A stretch of DNA of 64,000 nt from Anoxypelagibacter sp902613655 (GCA_902613655.1 CACMHR010000004.1:1-64000), one strand, 5' to 3'; shown: positions 52,850 to 61,756, counted from the stretch's first letter. Numbers and translations are program-made. The notes: generated by a model from the sequence alone, not told the origin.

Positions 52850-55479
52850 TTCAGACTATTTAAAGTAAAATTAATTTTTTCAATGTTTATTTTCAAATCA
52901 TTATAGATATTTTTTTCTTGTTCCACAATATGCTTTGGTGCACGTTCTACAAAGCTAGAATTATTTAATTTTTTAGCGATAGCATCTAAATCTTGTTGAA
53001 TTTTGCTTTGTTTGTTTGATAAATTTTGTCTAATCAAATCAAGATCAATGCTTTTGTCGAAATATAATTTTAAAATTTCACCAGATATTACTAAATTTGC
53101 TGATTGTTTAGACAAGTCTTTTATCAAGATAGAATTAACTCTTCCTAATTTTTTTATTACAATTTGATTTTGCAAAAATAATGTTTGTTTTCTTTTATCT
53201 AATTTCTCTATTGAAATATCAACAAAAGAGCCTGGTTTAACATTAAGTTCGTTTTTAAACGATCTTATACTCGATATCATATGAATGATTTGATTTACAT
53301 TTTCAATATTTTTGTCTTTTTCAATTTTTTTTTCATTAATCCAATTAGCATACATTAAATATTTAGTTGATTTAGTCTTAAGCTTATTTTTAAGCCACAG
53401 TTCTTCAGTTATAAAAGGTATAAATGGATGTAATAATATTAATATTTCTTTAAAAATTTGACCGGATGTGTTTTTTACTTCTTCAATATCTTTGTTTTTT
53501 TTAGAAAATAAGATGGTTTTAGAAAGTTCCAAGTACCAATCGCAATAACTATTCCAAACAAATTTATAAACGGTTTTTGCTGCTTCATCAAAACGGTAAT
53601 TTTTGATAAAATTTTCTGTTAAATTTTTCGTTTCAATAAGCTCGCTATATATCCACTTATTTATATTAAGTTTTAGGTTTTTAGATTTAATTACTCCGTC
53701 AAAACTACATTTGTTTACTTTAAGAAAATTATTAACATTCCATATTTTTGTTAAAAAATTTCTATATCCTTTAACTCTTTGTTCGGAAAGTTTTACGTCT
53801 CTACCTGGTGATGCCATTGATAATAATGTAAATCTTAAAGCATCTGCACTGTAACTGTCTATAAGAACTAAAGGATCAATTACATTACCTTTTGATTTTG
53901 ACATTTTTTGGCCTTTCTCATCTCTCACAAGTGCATGCACATAGACTTCTTTAAATGGTTCTTTGTTTAAAAATTGCATACCAAACATCATCATTCTAGC
54001 TACCCAAAAGAAAATTATATCAAAACCGGTTACTAAAACTGATGTTGGATAAAATTTTTTTAAAAAATAATTTTTTGAAGGCCACCCTAATGTTGCAAAA
54101 GGCCAAAGACCTGAGGAAAACCATGTGTCAAGTACATCCGGATCCCTTTTTAAATTAACTTTTTTTTTATAAATTTTTTTTGCCTGCTGTTCTGCTTTTT
54201 TTTCATTTTCTGCCACAAATATTTTTCTATCTGGTCCATACCATGCTGGGATTTGATGCCCCCACCAAAGTTGTCGTGAAATACACCAAGGTTCAATATT
54301 ATTCATCCATTGAAAATAAGTCTTTGACCAATTTGACGGGAAGAAATTTGTTTTTTTATTTTTTACTATTTTTTTTGCTTTGATAGATAGTTTTTTTGCA
54401 TCGCAGAACCACTGCTCAGTTAAAAAAGGTTCAATTATAGAATTAGATCTATCTCCATAAGGTACTTTGTTTTTTATAGTCTCTTCTTTTTCAAAGAGTT
54501 GTAATACTTTTAATTTTTCAATTATTTTTTTTCTGGCTTCAAATCTGTCTAAACCTATATATTCATTTGGAGCATTATTATTAATTTTTCCATCTTCAGT
54601 AAAAATATTTATAGATTTAAGCTTATGTCGTCTACCAACTTCAAAGTCATTAAAATCATGTGCGGGTGTAATTTTAACTGCACCACTGCCTTGCTCTGGA
54701 TCAGCATAATCATCCTGAACTATTTTAAGTTTTCTTCCAACTATAGGCAGTATTGCAAACTTATTAACTAAATTAAAATATCTTTCATCTTTAGGATTAA
54801 CCGCAATAGCTGTGTCACCAAGCATGGTCTCCGGTCTAGTAGTTGCAATTGTAATTTTTTCACCTGAGTTCTCTACCTTGTACTTTATATAATATAATTT
54901 TGAATTTACTTCTCTTTGATCAACTTCAAGATCAGATATAGCAGTCTTTAAAACTGTATCCCAATTAACTAATTTTTTAGCTTTAAAAATTAGTTTTTTT
55001 TTATAAAGATCGATAAATACTTTAATTACAGAATTCGATAAATTCTTATCCATTGTGAATGCATTTCTTGACCAGTCACAGGAACAACCTAGCTTTTTAA
55101 GTTGGTTAATTATTTTTCCACCATATTCAACTTTCCATTGCCAAACTTTTTTAACGAATTTTTCTCTACCTATTTCATTTTTGTCAATTCCTTTTGATTT
55201 CAGATTTTTTTCAACTAATGCTTGGGTAGCTATACCGGCATGATCTGTGCCTGGTTGCCATAAGGTTTCATAATTATTCATTCTATAATACCTGGACAAA
55301 ACATCTTGGATTGAATTATTTAAAGCATGTCCCATATGTAGACTTCCAGTAATATTTGGAGGAGGTATAACTATTGAAAAGGATTTTTTGTTTTTCTTGG
55401 GTTTGAATAACTTGTTTTTTTCCCAATATGAGTAAATTTTGCTTTCTGAAATTTTATGATTATATTTACTTTGTGCCAT
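52846..55479 (-). CDS. valS: valyl-tRNA synthetase
   Basis: From the ATG at 55479 the protein has 877 residues, beginning MAQSKYNHKISESKIYSYWE; an upstream in-frame start at 55506 would add nine weak residues. The HIGH motif is PPPNITGSLHMGHALNNSI, the KMSKS loop is GQKMSKSKGNVIDPL, an editing domain lies between them (ATTRPETMLGDTAIAVNP) and a C-terminal coiled coil ends the protein. It charges tRNA-Val and overlaps ilvD by four bases. Divergent from tRNA-Cys. Confidence 0.97.
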   Translation of the reverse strand: MAQSKYNHKISESKIYSYWEKNKLFKPKKNKKSFSIVIPPPNITGSLHMGHALNNSIQDVLSRYYRMNNYETLWQPGTDHAGIATQALVEKNLKSKGIDKNEIGREKFVKKVWQWKVEYGGKIINQLKKLGCSCDWSRNAFTMDKNLSNSVIKVFIDLYKKKLIFKAKKLVNWDTVLKTAISDLEVDQREVNSKLYYIKYKVENSGEKITIATTRPETMLGDTAIAVNPKDERYFNLVNKFAILPIVGRKLKIVQDDYADPEQGSGAVKITPAHDFNDFEVGRRHKLKSINIFTEDGKINNNAPNEYIGLDRFEARKKIIEKLKVLQLFEKEETIKNKVPYGDRSNSIIEPFLTEQWFCDAKKLSIKAKKIVKNKKTNFFPSNWSKTYFQWMNNIEPWCISRQLWWGHQIPAWYGPDRKIFVAENEKKAEQQAKKIYKKKVNLKRDPDVLDTWFSSGLWPFATLGWPSKNYFLKKFYPTSVLVTGFDIIFFWVARMMMFGMQFLNKEPFKEVYVHALVRDEKGQKMSKSKGNVIDPLVLIDSYSADALRFTLLSMASPGRDVKLSEQRVKGYRNFLTKIWNVNNFLKVNKCSFDGVIKSKNLKLNINKWIYSELIETKNLTENFIKNYRFDEAAKTVYKFVWNSYCDWYLELSKTILFSKKNKDIEEVKNTSGQIFKEILILLHPFIPFITEELWLKNKLKTKSTKYLMYANWINEKKIEKDKNIENVNQIIHMISSIRSFKNELNVKPGSFVDISIEKLDKRKQTLFLQNQIVIKKLGRVNSILIKDLSKQSANLVISGEILKLYFDKSIDLDLIRQNLSNKQSKIQQDLDAIAKKLNNSSFVERAPKHIVEQEKNIYNDLKINIEKINFTLNSLK

Positions 55480-55500
55480 AGTTATAAATATTAATAATAT

Positions 55501-55529
55501 TTGCAAAGTTCTAGCTTTATTTTTATATA
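55501..55529 (+). promoter_or_regulatory. candidate promoter for tRNA-Cys
   Basis: TTGCAA (55501-55506) and TATATA (55524-55529) are 4/6 matches to -35 and -10 boxes with a 17-base spacer. Initiation near 55536 would give a short leader before the tRNA at 55553. In such A+T-rich DNA the match could be chance. Confidence 0.35.
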
Positions 55530-55552
55530 TATACCTATATTAATCTATATAT

Positions 55553-55626
55553 GGCCACGTGGCGGAATGGTTACGCGGAGGATTGCAAATCCTTTTATCC
55601 CAGTTCGATTCTGGGCGTGGCCTCCA
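55553..55626 (+). tRNA. tRNA-Cys (anticodon GCA)
   Basis: A 74-base tRNA. The acceptor GGCCACG pairs with CGTGGCC, the anticodon arm is GGATTGCAAATCC (anticodon GCA), the T arm is CCAGTTCGATTCTGG, the discriminator is T and CCA is encoded. A SufU/IscU-like gene begins 12 bases after it on the same strand. Confidence 0.97.
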
Positions 55627-55638
55627 AGAAATGATAAA

Positions 55639-56034
55639 ATGGACAAAAAATTAATAAGAATTGCATCAAATTTAAAAAATTTTCACTCTATTGATAACTA
55701 TACACACAAACACAAGTTAAAAAGTAAATTATGTGGAGATGAAATTCATGTATATCTAATTGTAAAAAATAACAAATTAATAAATTTTAAATATGAAACT
55801 AAATCATGTATTTATTGTCAGGCATCAGCAAGTTTGCTTTCAAGGGTATCAATAAATAAAGAAACTCAAAAATTAAAAGTTTTATATGAATCTTTAAATA
55901 AATCCTTTGTAAAAAATTCTGATTTAAAGAAAAATTGGAACAAATTTTTGGTAATTATAAATAAAAGTAATATTGCTAGAAAAGATTGTCTGTTGCTACC
56001 TCTAAAAGCTACTTTAAAAGCATTAAAAAATTAG
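55639..56034 (+). CDS. SufU/IscU-like iron-sulfur cluster scaffold protein
   Basis: From the ATG at 55639 the protein has 131 residues; a longer frame reaching 55501 would run through the tRNA and is rejected. Scaffold ligands are visible: Cys32 and Asp34 in KLCGDEIHVYL, Cys57 in SCIYCQASASLL (with an extra Cys60), and Cys117 in ARKDCLLLPLKA. This is the SufU-like branch that lacks the IscU LPPVK loop. It may serve as scaffold or sulfur acceptor in Fe-S assembly. It lies 12 bases after tRNA-Cys and 36 bases before tRNA-Asn on the same strand, probably one transcript. Confidence 0.85.
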   Translation: MDKKLIRIASNLKNFHSIDNYTHKHKLKSKLCGDEIHVYLIVKNNKLINFKYETKSCIYCQASASLLSRVSINKETQKLKVLYESLNKSFVKNSDLKKNWNKFLVIINKSNIARKDCLLLPLKATLKALKN

Positions 56035-56070
56035 TTGTTAATTATTTTAAATAAAGTATGTTGAATTTAT

Positions 56071-56146
56071 TCCTCGGTAGCTCAGTTGGTAGAGCAGTTG
56101 ACTGTTAATCAATTGGTCGCAGGTTCGAGTCCTGCCCGAGGAGCCA
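56071..56146 (+). tRNA. tRNA-Asn (anticodon GTT)
   Basis: A 76-base tRNA. The acceptor TCCTCGG pairs with CCGAGGA, the D arm includes GCTCAGTTGGTAGAGC, the anticodon loop is CTGTTAA (anticodon GTT), the T arm is GCAGGTTCGAGTCCTGC, and CCA is encoded. It ends four bases from the stop codon of the convergent XRE gene. Confidence 0.97.
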
Positions 56147-56150
56147 GAAA

Positions 56151-56519
56151 TTAACCAGTCTCTTTAAAGCTTGTAGTATTTTTAAGAAGTGTAAAAATCT
56201 TTTGTTTTTGCGTCTCATTAAGTTTAGAAAAAGTCTTTATTAAAAATGAATAATTTAAATCTGAACTGTCTTCCTGTGTATTTTTATCAATATTACTGTT
56301 TTCTGCAAAATCTTCAAAAAAATATGTAATTGGTACTTTTAAAAAATTTGATAATTGTATTAACCTACTAGAACTAACCCCATTCGTACCCTTTTCATAT
56401 TTTTGAATTTGTTGAAAAGTCACATTAATCGCGTTTGCAACTTTAGTTTGGGTCAAACCTAGTGATAATCTTCGCATTCTCAACTTTCGGCCTAGATGTG
56501 CGTTAAAGGTTTCTTCCAT
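56151..56519 (-). CDS. XRE-family transcriptional regulator
   Basis: A 122-residue DNA-binding protein. The N-terminal Cro/C1-type helix-turn-helix spans about residues 9-66 (LGRKLRMRRLSLGLTQTKVA, VTFQQIQKYEKGTNGVSSSR, LIQLSNFLKVPITYFFEDF). A short C-terminal part with KTFSKLNETQKQKIFTLL may mediate dimerisation. Alphaproteobacteria have several regulators of this size. Target genes cannot be deduced; the 165-bp upstream gap is large for this genome and may carry its own operator. Confidence 0.92.
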   Translation of the reverse strand: MEETFNAHLGRKLRMRRLSLGLTQTKVANAINVTFQQIQKYEKGTNGVSSSRLIQLSNFLKVPITYFFEDFAENSNIDKNTQEDSSDLNYSFLIKTFSKLNETQKQKIFTLLKNTTSFKETG

Positions 56520-56684
56520 TTATTTTCCTTAATAATTATCTCTAAGAGTGATCATTCAACATGAAAAAAAATATAATGGCAATAGATAAAATATAAAAAA
56601 GAACTTTTTTTTTGGGGTCAAAAAGACCATAAAAAACAATAATTAAATGTTATATTTCTTGACAAGTATCATCAAAAACACATC

Positions 56685-57368
56685 TTATTTGACTTCCAAA
56701 AGTCTATATTCCCAAAGACCAAACTTTTCGTAACTTGATTTTATCCATAATAAACTTTTTTGATCATACCAAATATTAATATTTAATTTTTTTTTGTCAT
56801 TAGGTTGATCATCATCTGATAAAAAGTAAAAATGAATAGATTTAAATGGTTTTTTGTTGATTATAATATCTTTTTTCCCTAAAAAATTAACATTTTGAGG
56901 CAAAAGCCTTCCAGAAATAGGACTAATTTGTTTACTAAATTTAATAATCTCATGGTTCCACCATGTACCAACTGGTAAATTACTCTCTGATATGCCGTTA
57001 TAAGAAGACCCTTCAATTATAAGCTTATTATTTTCCAATTTAATATTGCAAAATTTTTGCTTTTTATTTTGTGTGGTTTTTGAGGAAAACTTTATTAATT
57101 TACCTTTTTTAAAGACTTCCTCACTTACTGTTTTAAAGTCAAATAATGAAACTCCTAATTTATTGACAACAAAATTACCGGCTCCACGAACATATAAAAA
57201 GTCCCCTTTTTTATTAAATTCAAAGGTGTGTTGTCCTATTAATTTATCGTTAAAATAAAGCCCATATTTTAATAACTTTAAACTTTTATAATGTTCAACG
57301 TGAGAAAAAACATGGGAAAAGGGTATCAAAAAAAATACTAGAGTTGCTATTGAAAAAAGTTTTTTCAT
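56685..57368 (-). CDS. secreted protein of unknown function (DUF6134-like)
   Basis: A 227-residue protein with an N-terminal signal peptide (FSIATLVFFLIPFSHVFS). The mature part looks beta-rich, with LKYGLYFNDKLIGQHTFEFN, ESNLPVGTWWNHEII and HFYFLSDDDQPNDKKK. This layout (signal peptide, repeated strands, GTWWN-like motif) resembles the DUF6134/DUF3108 type of periplasmic proteins, but I am not certain of the family. Its gene lies 24 bases after aapP on the same strand and may be co-transcribed with the Aap transporter. Confidence 0.65.
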   Translation of the reverse strand: MKKLFSIATLVFFLIPFSHVFSHVEHYKSLKLLKYGLYFNDKLIGQHTFEFNKKGDFLYVRGAGNFVVNKLGVSLFDFKTVSEEVFKKGKLIKFSSKTTQNKKQKFCNIKLENNKLIIEGSSYNGISESNLPVGTWWNHEIIKFSKQISPISGRLLPQNVNFLGKKDIIINKKPFKSIHFYFLSDDDQPNDKKKLNINIWYDQKSLLWIKSSYEKFGLWEYRLLEVK

Positions 57369-57392
57369 GCGTATTAATTATTCAAAAAGGGT

Positions 57393-58127
57393 TTACAGAA
57401 TTTGACTTAAGAAAAGTTTTGTTCTTTCGTTTTTAGGATTTGCAAAAAAATCATTTGTTTTTGCTCTTTCGACTATCATTCCTTCATCCATAAAAACCAC
57501 CTCATCAGCGACCTCTTTGGCAAAACCCATTTCATGAGTAACTACAATCATTGTCATACCAGCTTTCGCAAGATTTACCATTGCATCTAAAACCTCTTTG
57601 ATCATTTCAGGATCTAATGCAGATGTGGGTTCGTCAAATAACATAATTTTTGGTTCCATGCACAATGCCCTTGCTAAAGCCGCTCTTTGTTGTTGTCCAC
57701 CAGAAAGTTGGCCGGGAAATTTAGCTGCTTGATCGGCTATTTGAACTTGTTCTAGCTGTTTCATAGCAAATTCTTCAGCTTGTTTTTTTGGCGTTTTCTT
57801 TACCCAGATAGGAGCTAATGTACAATTGTCTAAAATTGATAGATGAGGAAACAAATTAAATTGTTGAAAAACCATTCCAACTTCTGCTCTGATCTTTTCT
57901 ATATCTTTTGTTTTTTCGGATAGTTCGTTGCCATCGACTATTATTTTTCCTTTTTGATGTTCTTCAAGTCTATTAATGCATCTTATCAAAGTTGATTTAC
58001 CAGAACCTGATGGTCCACAAACTACTATTTTCTGTTTTTCTTTAACATCAAGATTTATATCTTTTAAAACTTGAAAGTCACCAAACCACTTATTGACATC
58101 TTTCATATGTATAATTGAATCCGACAT
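57393..58127 (-). CDS. aapP: general L-amino-acid ABC transporter ATP-binding protein
   Basis: A 244-residue ABC ATPase: Walker A VVCGPSGSGKSTLIRCINRL, the Q-loop VGMVFQQFNLFPHLSI, signature PGQLSGGQQQRAALARAL, Walker B IMLFDEPTSALDPEMI and the H-loop VTHEMGFA. These are the features of the GlnQ/AapP group powering polar amino-acid uptake. It lies one base after the AapM-type permease and completes the aapJ-Q-M-P set. Confidence 0.96.
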   Translation of the reverse strand: MSDSIIHMKDVNKWFGDFQVLKDINLDVKEKQKIVVCGPSGSGKSTLIRCINRLEEHQKGKIIVDGNELSEKTKDIEKIRAEVGMVFQQFNLFPHLSILDNCTLAPIWVKKTPKKQAEEFAMKQLEQVQIADQAAKFPGQLSGGQQQRAALARALCMEPKIMLFDEPTSALDPEMIKEVLDAMVNLAKAGMTMIVVTHEMGFAKEVADEVVFMDEGMIVERAKTNDFFANPKNERTKLFLSQIL

Positions 58128-58128
58128 T

Positions 58129-59403
58129 TTATCTTTCCGTTTTATATTTTAGTTCTAAATATTGACTATATTTACTCATAGCATAACAAATTGCCCAGAA
58201 TAATATAGATGCAAAAATATAGCCTTCCATAGCATATCCAAGCCATTTAGGATTTGTTTTTGCCATTTGAAGCATTCCAACAACCTCGGATAAACCAACA
58301 ACAAAAATTAATGGCGTATCTTTAACTAAAGCTAAAAATGTATTTGCAATTCCAGGTATAACTAATTTTAATGCTTGAGGCAAAATTACAAAGATTTGCA
58401 TTTTCCAATAACCCATTCCTAAAGATTTGGCAGCATCATATTGACCTCTTGGTAACGCTTGTAATCCACCTCTTATAACTTCTGCTACATAAGCAGCTTC
58501 GAAAAGTATTATTGCAGCGATCACTCTAATTAGTTTGTCAACAAATGCATCTGATGGTAGAAACATTGGAAACATAACAGAAGACATAAATAAAACTGTT
58601 ATTAACGGAACACCTCTCCAAAATTCTATATATCCAATTGAAATATATCTAATTATTGGAAGCTCAGATCTTCTTCCTAGAGCTAAAATCATTCCTAAAG
58701 GAAAACAAAAAACTAATCCAAAAAATGAAACGATAAAGGTTAAAGATAATCCTCCCCAGGCATTAGTTTCAACCCATTCAAGACCAAAAGAACCTCCTGA
58801 AATTAAAAAATTAATAATAAAAAATGCAATTATTGGATATAAAATTGCGTAATAAAAAATAATATAATTTTTTAATTTACCTCTCATAAAATAACCTACA
58901 AATGCAAAACCAATTAAAGCAATAAATGCTGTGTTTATTCTCCAATGAAAGTCATTTGGATACATTCCGTACATAAATCTTCTGAACCAAACCTTAATAT
59001 AAGTCCAACAAGCACCTTCGGTAGTAGCACATGCTTCTTTTGTATCGCCCGATATAGTTGCCTCAAATATCATCCAATTTAGAGATGGTGGTATAATTAA
59101 AAGGGTAAGGAATATAATTAAAAGTGTTAGTCCTGCATTGAATGTATTATTGTTTACACTTTGGTTGATTTTATCAACTATTCTATTACCAGAATATTCA
59201 AGCCTTATCATTTGAAATCCAATTAAACCAATTATCAATGGTAGAAAGAAATTTAAAATACCAGGTAAAGAAGTTGAAAAATTAATATTAAAAAAACTTC
59301 TTAAAAAAACATCAAAAATACTGATTAAAATAAGGCCTGAACCTATATATAAATAGGTTTGAAAATTAGAGCTTGTTGGTTTTAATATATTAATATTTAT
59401 CAT
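58129..59403 (-). CDS. aapM: general L-amino-acid ABC transporter permease (AapM type)
   Basis: A 424-residue membrane protein. The N-terminal part has several extra helices and a loop with TEGACWTYIKVWFRRFMYGMYP, typical of AapM. The C-terminal half is the HisMQ permease domain with GYIEFWRGVPLITVLFM, AYVAEVIRGGLQALPRGQYD and AAKSLGMGYWKMQIFVILPQAL, the EAA loop that contacts the ATPase. It forms the channel with AapQ. Its start lies one base after the AapQ stop codon. Confidence 0.94.
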   Translation of the reverse strand: MININILKPTSSNFQTYLYIGSGLILISIFDVFLRSFFNINFSTSLPGILNFFLPLIIGLIGFQMIRLEYSGNRIVDKINQSVNNNTFNAGLTLLIIFLTLLIIPPSLNWMIFEATISGDTKEACATTEGACWTYIKVWFRRFMYGMYPNDFHWRINTAFIALIGFAFVGYFMRGKLKNYIIFYYAILYPIIAFFIINFLISGGSFGLEWVETNAWGGLSLTFIVSFFGLVFCFPLGMILALGRRSELPIIRYISIGYIEFWRGVPLITVLFMSSVMFPMFLPSDAFVDKLIRVIAAIILFEAAYVAEVIRGGLQALPRGQYDAAKSLGMGYWKMQIFVILPQALKLVIPGIANTFLALVKDTPLIFVVGLSEVVGMLQMAKTNPKWLGYAMEGYIFASILFWAICYAMSKYSQYLELKYKTER

Positions 59404-59404
59404 T

Positions 59405-60556
59405 TTACTTTTCTTTAATTGCTATTTTTTTGTTATACCAATTCATTAATAAAGATATTACCAAACTTAGAGTTAAGTAAGTTAACATCGTTATTGAAAC
59501 TATTTCTATTGCCCTGCCCGTCTGCATTAATGCAGTTCCTGCAAAAACTAAAACTAAATCAGGATATGCAATAGCGGCTGCTAATGATGAATTTTTAGTC
59601 AAATTCAAATATTGATTAGTAGTTGGTGGAATAATAATTCTTAAAGCTTGTGGCATTATAACAAGTTTCAGTATTTGATTGGGTGTTAGACCTATTGAGG
59701 CAGCAGCTTCCTTCTGACCTTTACTCACTCCCTGAACGCCAGCTCTTACACATTCAGCAACAAACGTGGCAGTATATAAAGATAAAGCCAGTACCAATGC
59801 TAATAATTCTGGTGGGACGCTCAAACCTTCAGCATATATAAAAGATGTTTTAGATAACTGTTTTAGAACCGGTAATGCAACTTCCAATTGAACCATTCCG
59901 GTTACAAATGTTATTGCAGGAAATATTAATAGTAATCCAACTGAAATTAAAAGAACTGGAAGTTGTTGACCTTTCTCTTCTTGTAATTTTCTTGCGTAAT
60001 TTCTAATAAAAACAATAGAAATTACTGCTGCTAAAATAGAATAAATTAAAATATCAAAATTTTCCCAGATAAAACGAGGTATATAATAACCCTTAACTGT
60101 TAAATAGGTAACACCAAAAAGAGGTTCTGTATTTTCAGGCAAAGGTAACGCTCTTAAAGCAGCGTAATACCAGAAAAAAATTTGTAATAGCAAAGGTACA
60201 TTTCTAAAGAATTCAACATACCAAGCTGCAGTAGTTTTTATTAAATAATTTGGTGACAACCTTGCAATACCAACAATAACACCAATTATAGTGCAGAAAA
60301 TAATGCCTAAAACAGAAACTAAAATTGTATTTAAAAGTCCAACTAAATATGCTTTTGCATAGGAATGTGAACCATCATATTCGATTAAAGAAAACTGGAC
60401 ATCAAAAGAAGATTCTTGGCTTAAAAAACCATAGCCAAAATCAATACCTCTTTCGTCCATGTTTAATTGAGCATTAATTGTAAAAAAACCAATAACCGCC
60501 ACTACGAATAGGAGTGTTAATAATTGAGGTATAATACTTTTAATTCTATGATTCAT
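59405..60556 (-). CDS. aapQ: general L-amino-acid ABC transporter permease (AapQ type)
   Basis: A 383-residue permease with the long AapQ architecture. ERGIDFGYGFLSQESSFDV opens a large loop, AYLVGLLNTILVSVLGIIFC begins the transport domain, AWYVEFFRNVPLLLQIFFWY follows, and TATFVAECVRAGVQGVSKGQ with AAASIGLTPNQILKLVIMPQ forms the EAA loop. It pairs with AapM. A hairpin at 60572-60600 separates it from aapJ, which probably lowers its expression relative to the binding protein. Confidence 0.94.
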   Translation of the reverse strand: MNHRIKSIIPQLLTLLFVVAVIGFFTINAQLNMDERGIDFGYGFLSQESSFDVQFSLIEYDGSHSYAKAYLVGLLNTILVSVLGIIFCTIIGVIVGIARLSPNYLIKTTAAWYVEFFRNVPLLLQIFFWYYAALRALPLPENTEPLFGVTYLTVKGYYIPRFIWENFDILIYSILAAVISIVFIRNYARKLQEEKGQQLPVLLISVGLLLIFPAITFVTGMVQLEVALPVLKQLSKTSFIYAEGLSVPPELLALVLALSLYTATFVAECVRAGVQGVSKGQKEAAASIGLTPNQILKLVIMPQALRIIIPPTTNQYLNLTKNSSLAAAIAYPDLVLVFAGTALMQTGRAIEIVSITMLTYLTLSLVISLLMNWYNKKIAIKEK

Positions 60557-60571
60557 CGATTGTCTATGTAT

Positions 60572-60600
60572 AAAAAAAAGGGCCAGATAAATCTAGCCCT
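60572..60600 (-). terminator. hairpin with T-run between aapJ and aapQ
   Basis: On the minus strand AGGGCTAGA-TTTA-TCTGGCCCT forms a 9-bp stem (one G-U pair) with a 4-base loop, followed by seven T. This is a good intrinsic terminator. It lies in the 70-bp gap after aapJ, where partial read-through would yield more AapJ than permease, as is common for binding-protein-dependent transporters. Confidence 0.85.
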
Positions 60601-60626
60601 TTCTTTTTAGTAATAATTATTAGCAA

Positions 60627-61667
60627 TTATCTTGCTGGTGGAACGTAAAGTATACCACCTTTAGTCCAAAGTTGATTTGGACCTCTGTCTGGTAAAATTC
60701 CAGTATCAGCTATATTTCGTTTATAGCTTTCACCGTAGTTACCAACTTGCTTGATAATTCTTAAGCTCCAGTCGTTATCTAGACCAAATGCTGCTCCTAA
60801 TTCACCTTCAGCTCCAACTAATCTTTTTACTGCTGGATTGTCTGAAGATTTCATGCTGTCAGCATTAGCAGATGTTATACCGTACTCTTCTGCTTCGATC
60901 ATAACGTTTAGTGACCATCTAACAATGTCTTCCCAAACAGCATCACCCTGTCTTACAACAGGTCCTAATGGCTCTTTAGAGATTGTTTCTGGTAATACTA
61001 TATGATCATTCGGTTTGCTCAATTTAATTCTTTGAGCTGCTAAACCAGATTTATCAGTAGTGTACGTATCACATCTTCCTGCATCGTATGCAGCTACGAC
61101 TTCGTCAGCTTTTTCAAAAGTTACAGGTTCATATTTAATTCCTTTAGAATTAAAGAAGTCCCTCATGTTAAGCTCTGTTGTTGTACCTAAGTTAGTACAA
61201 GCTGAAACACCTGCTTTAAATTGATTTACAGATGTTATACCAGAACTTTTTCTAACCATGAAACCTTGTCCATCATAAAAGTTTACACCAACAAAAGTTA
61301 AACCAATGTCAGCATCTCTAGATAATGTCCAAGTAGTATTTCTTGATAAGACGTCTATCTCACCAGATGTTAAAGCTGTAAATCTTTCTTTAGCACTTAA
61401 AGGAAAAAATTTAACTTTTCCTGAATCGCCTAGAGTTGCAGCAGCAACAGCTCTGCATAAATCTACGTCAACACCTGTCCAGTTTCCTGATGCATCAGCA
61501 TTAGAAAATCCTGGAAGACCTTGTGAAACACCACATCTTACAAAACCCATCTTCTGAGTTTTCTTAAGAGTTTTTGATTTCTTTGCAGCAAATGCTCCAG
61601 TTTCGAAACTTACTAGAAGAGCAATTGACGTAAGCAAATACATCAAAGTTTTTAATGTTCTTAGCAT
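60627..61667 (-). CDS. aapJ: general L-amino-acid ABC transporter substrate-binding protein
   Basis: A 346-residue periplasmic protein with a signal peptide (LMYLLTSIALLVSFETGAFA). The solute-binding fold shows FVRCGVSQGLPGFSNADASG, GVDVDLCRAVAAATLGDSGK, FTALTSGEIDVLSRNTTWTL and YTTDKSGLAAQRI. This is the AapJ family, which captures a broad range of L-amino acids. Binding proteins of this kind are among the most abundant proteins of SAR11 cells. A palindrome and a candidate promoter lie directly upstream, and a terminator-like hairpin directly downstream. Confidence 0.96.
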   Translation of the reverse strand: MLRTLKTLMYLLTSIALLVSFETGAFAAKKSKTLKKTQKMGFVRCGVSQGLPGFSNADASGNWTGVDVDLCRAVAAATLGDSGKVKFFPLSAKERFTALTSGEIDVLSRNTTWTLSRDADIGLTFVGVNFYDGQGFMVRKSSGITSVNQFKAGVSACTNLGTTTELNMRDFFNSKGIKYEPVTFEKADEVVAAYDAGRCDTYTTDKSGLAAQRIKLSKPNDHIVLPETISKEPLGPVVRQGDAVWEDIVRWSLNVMIEAEEYGITSANADSMKSSDNPAVKRLVGAEGELGAAFGLDNDWSLRIIKQVGNYGESYKRNIADTGILPDRGPNQLWTKGGILYVPPAR

Positions 61668-61682
61668 TTATTATCCTCTCTT

Positions 61683-61702
61683 ATTTATTGTTAACAATAA
61701 AT
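61683..61702. promoter_or_regulatory. 20-bp perfect palindrome in the aapJ leader, candidate operator
   Basis: ATTTATTGTT and AACAATAAAT are perfect inverted copies with no spacer, 16-35 bases upstream of the aapJ start codon and just before its GAGAGGA ribosome-binding site. A second, 7-bp inverted repeat (AAATTAC at 61699-61705, GTAATTT at 61714-61720) overlaps it. A dimeric repressor or a translation-controlling fold could act here. Low G/C content limits confidence. Confidence 0.45.
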
Positions 61703-61727
61703 TACAAGTTAATGTAATTTGGAAAAT

Positions 61728-61756
61728 ATTATGTTTTATAAATTTAATTTGATCAA
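61728..61756 (-). promoter_or_regulatory. candidate promoter of aapJ
   Basis: On the minus strand TTGATC (61756-61751) and CATAAT (61733-61728) are separated by 17 bases; matches to consensus are 4/6 and 5/6. Transcription would begin near 61721, giving a leader of about 54 bases that contains the palindrome at 61683-61702. Confidence 0.45.

Noticed and set aside
55501..55638. N-terminal extension of the SufU-like gene
   Set aside because: The upstream part of the frame translates the tRNA-Cys gene; the ATG at 55639 gives a normal-length scaffold protein.
56616..56628. GGTC-AAAAA-GACC hairpin between the secreted-protein gene and the XRE gene
   Set aside because: The stem is only four pairs and no T-run follows on the minus strand, so terminator function is not supported.
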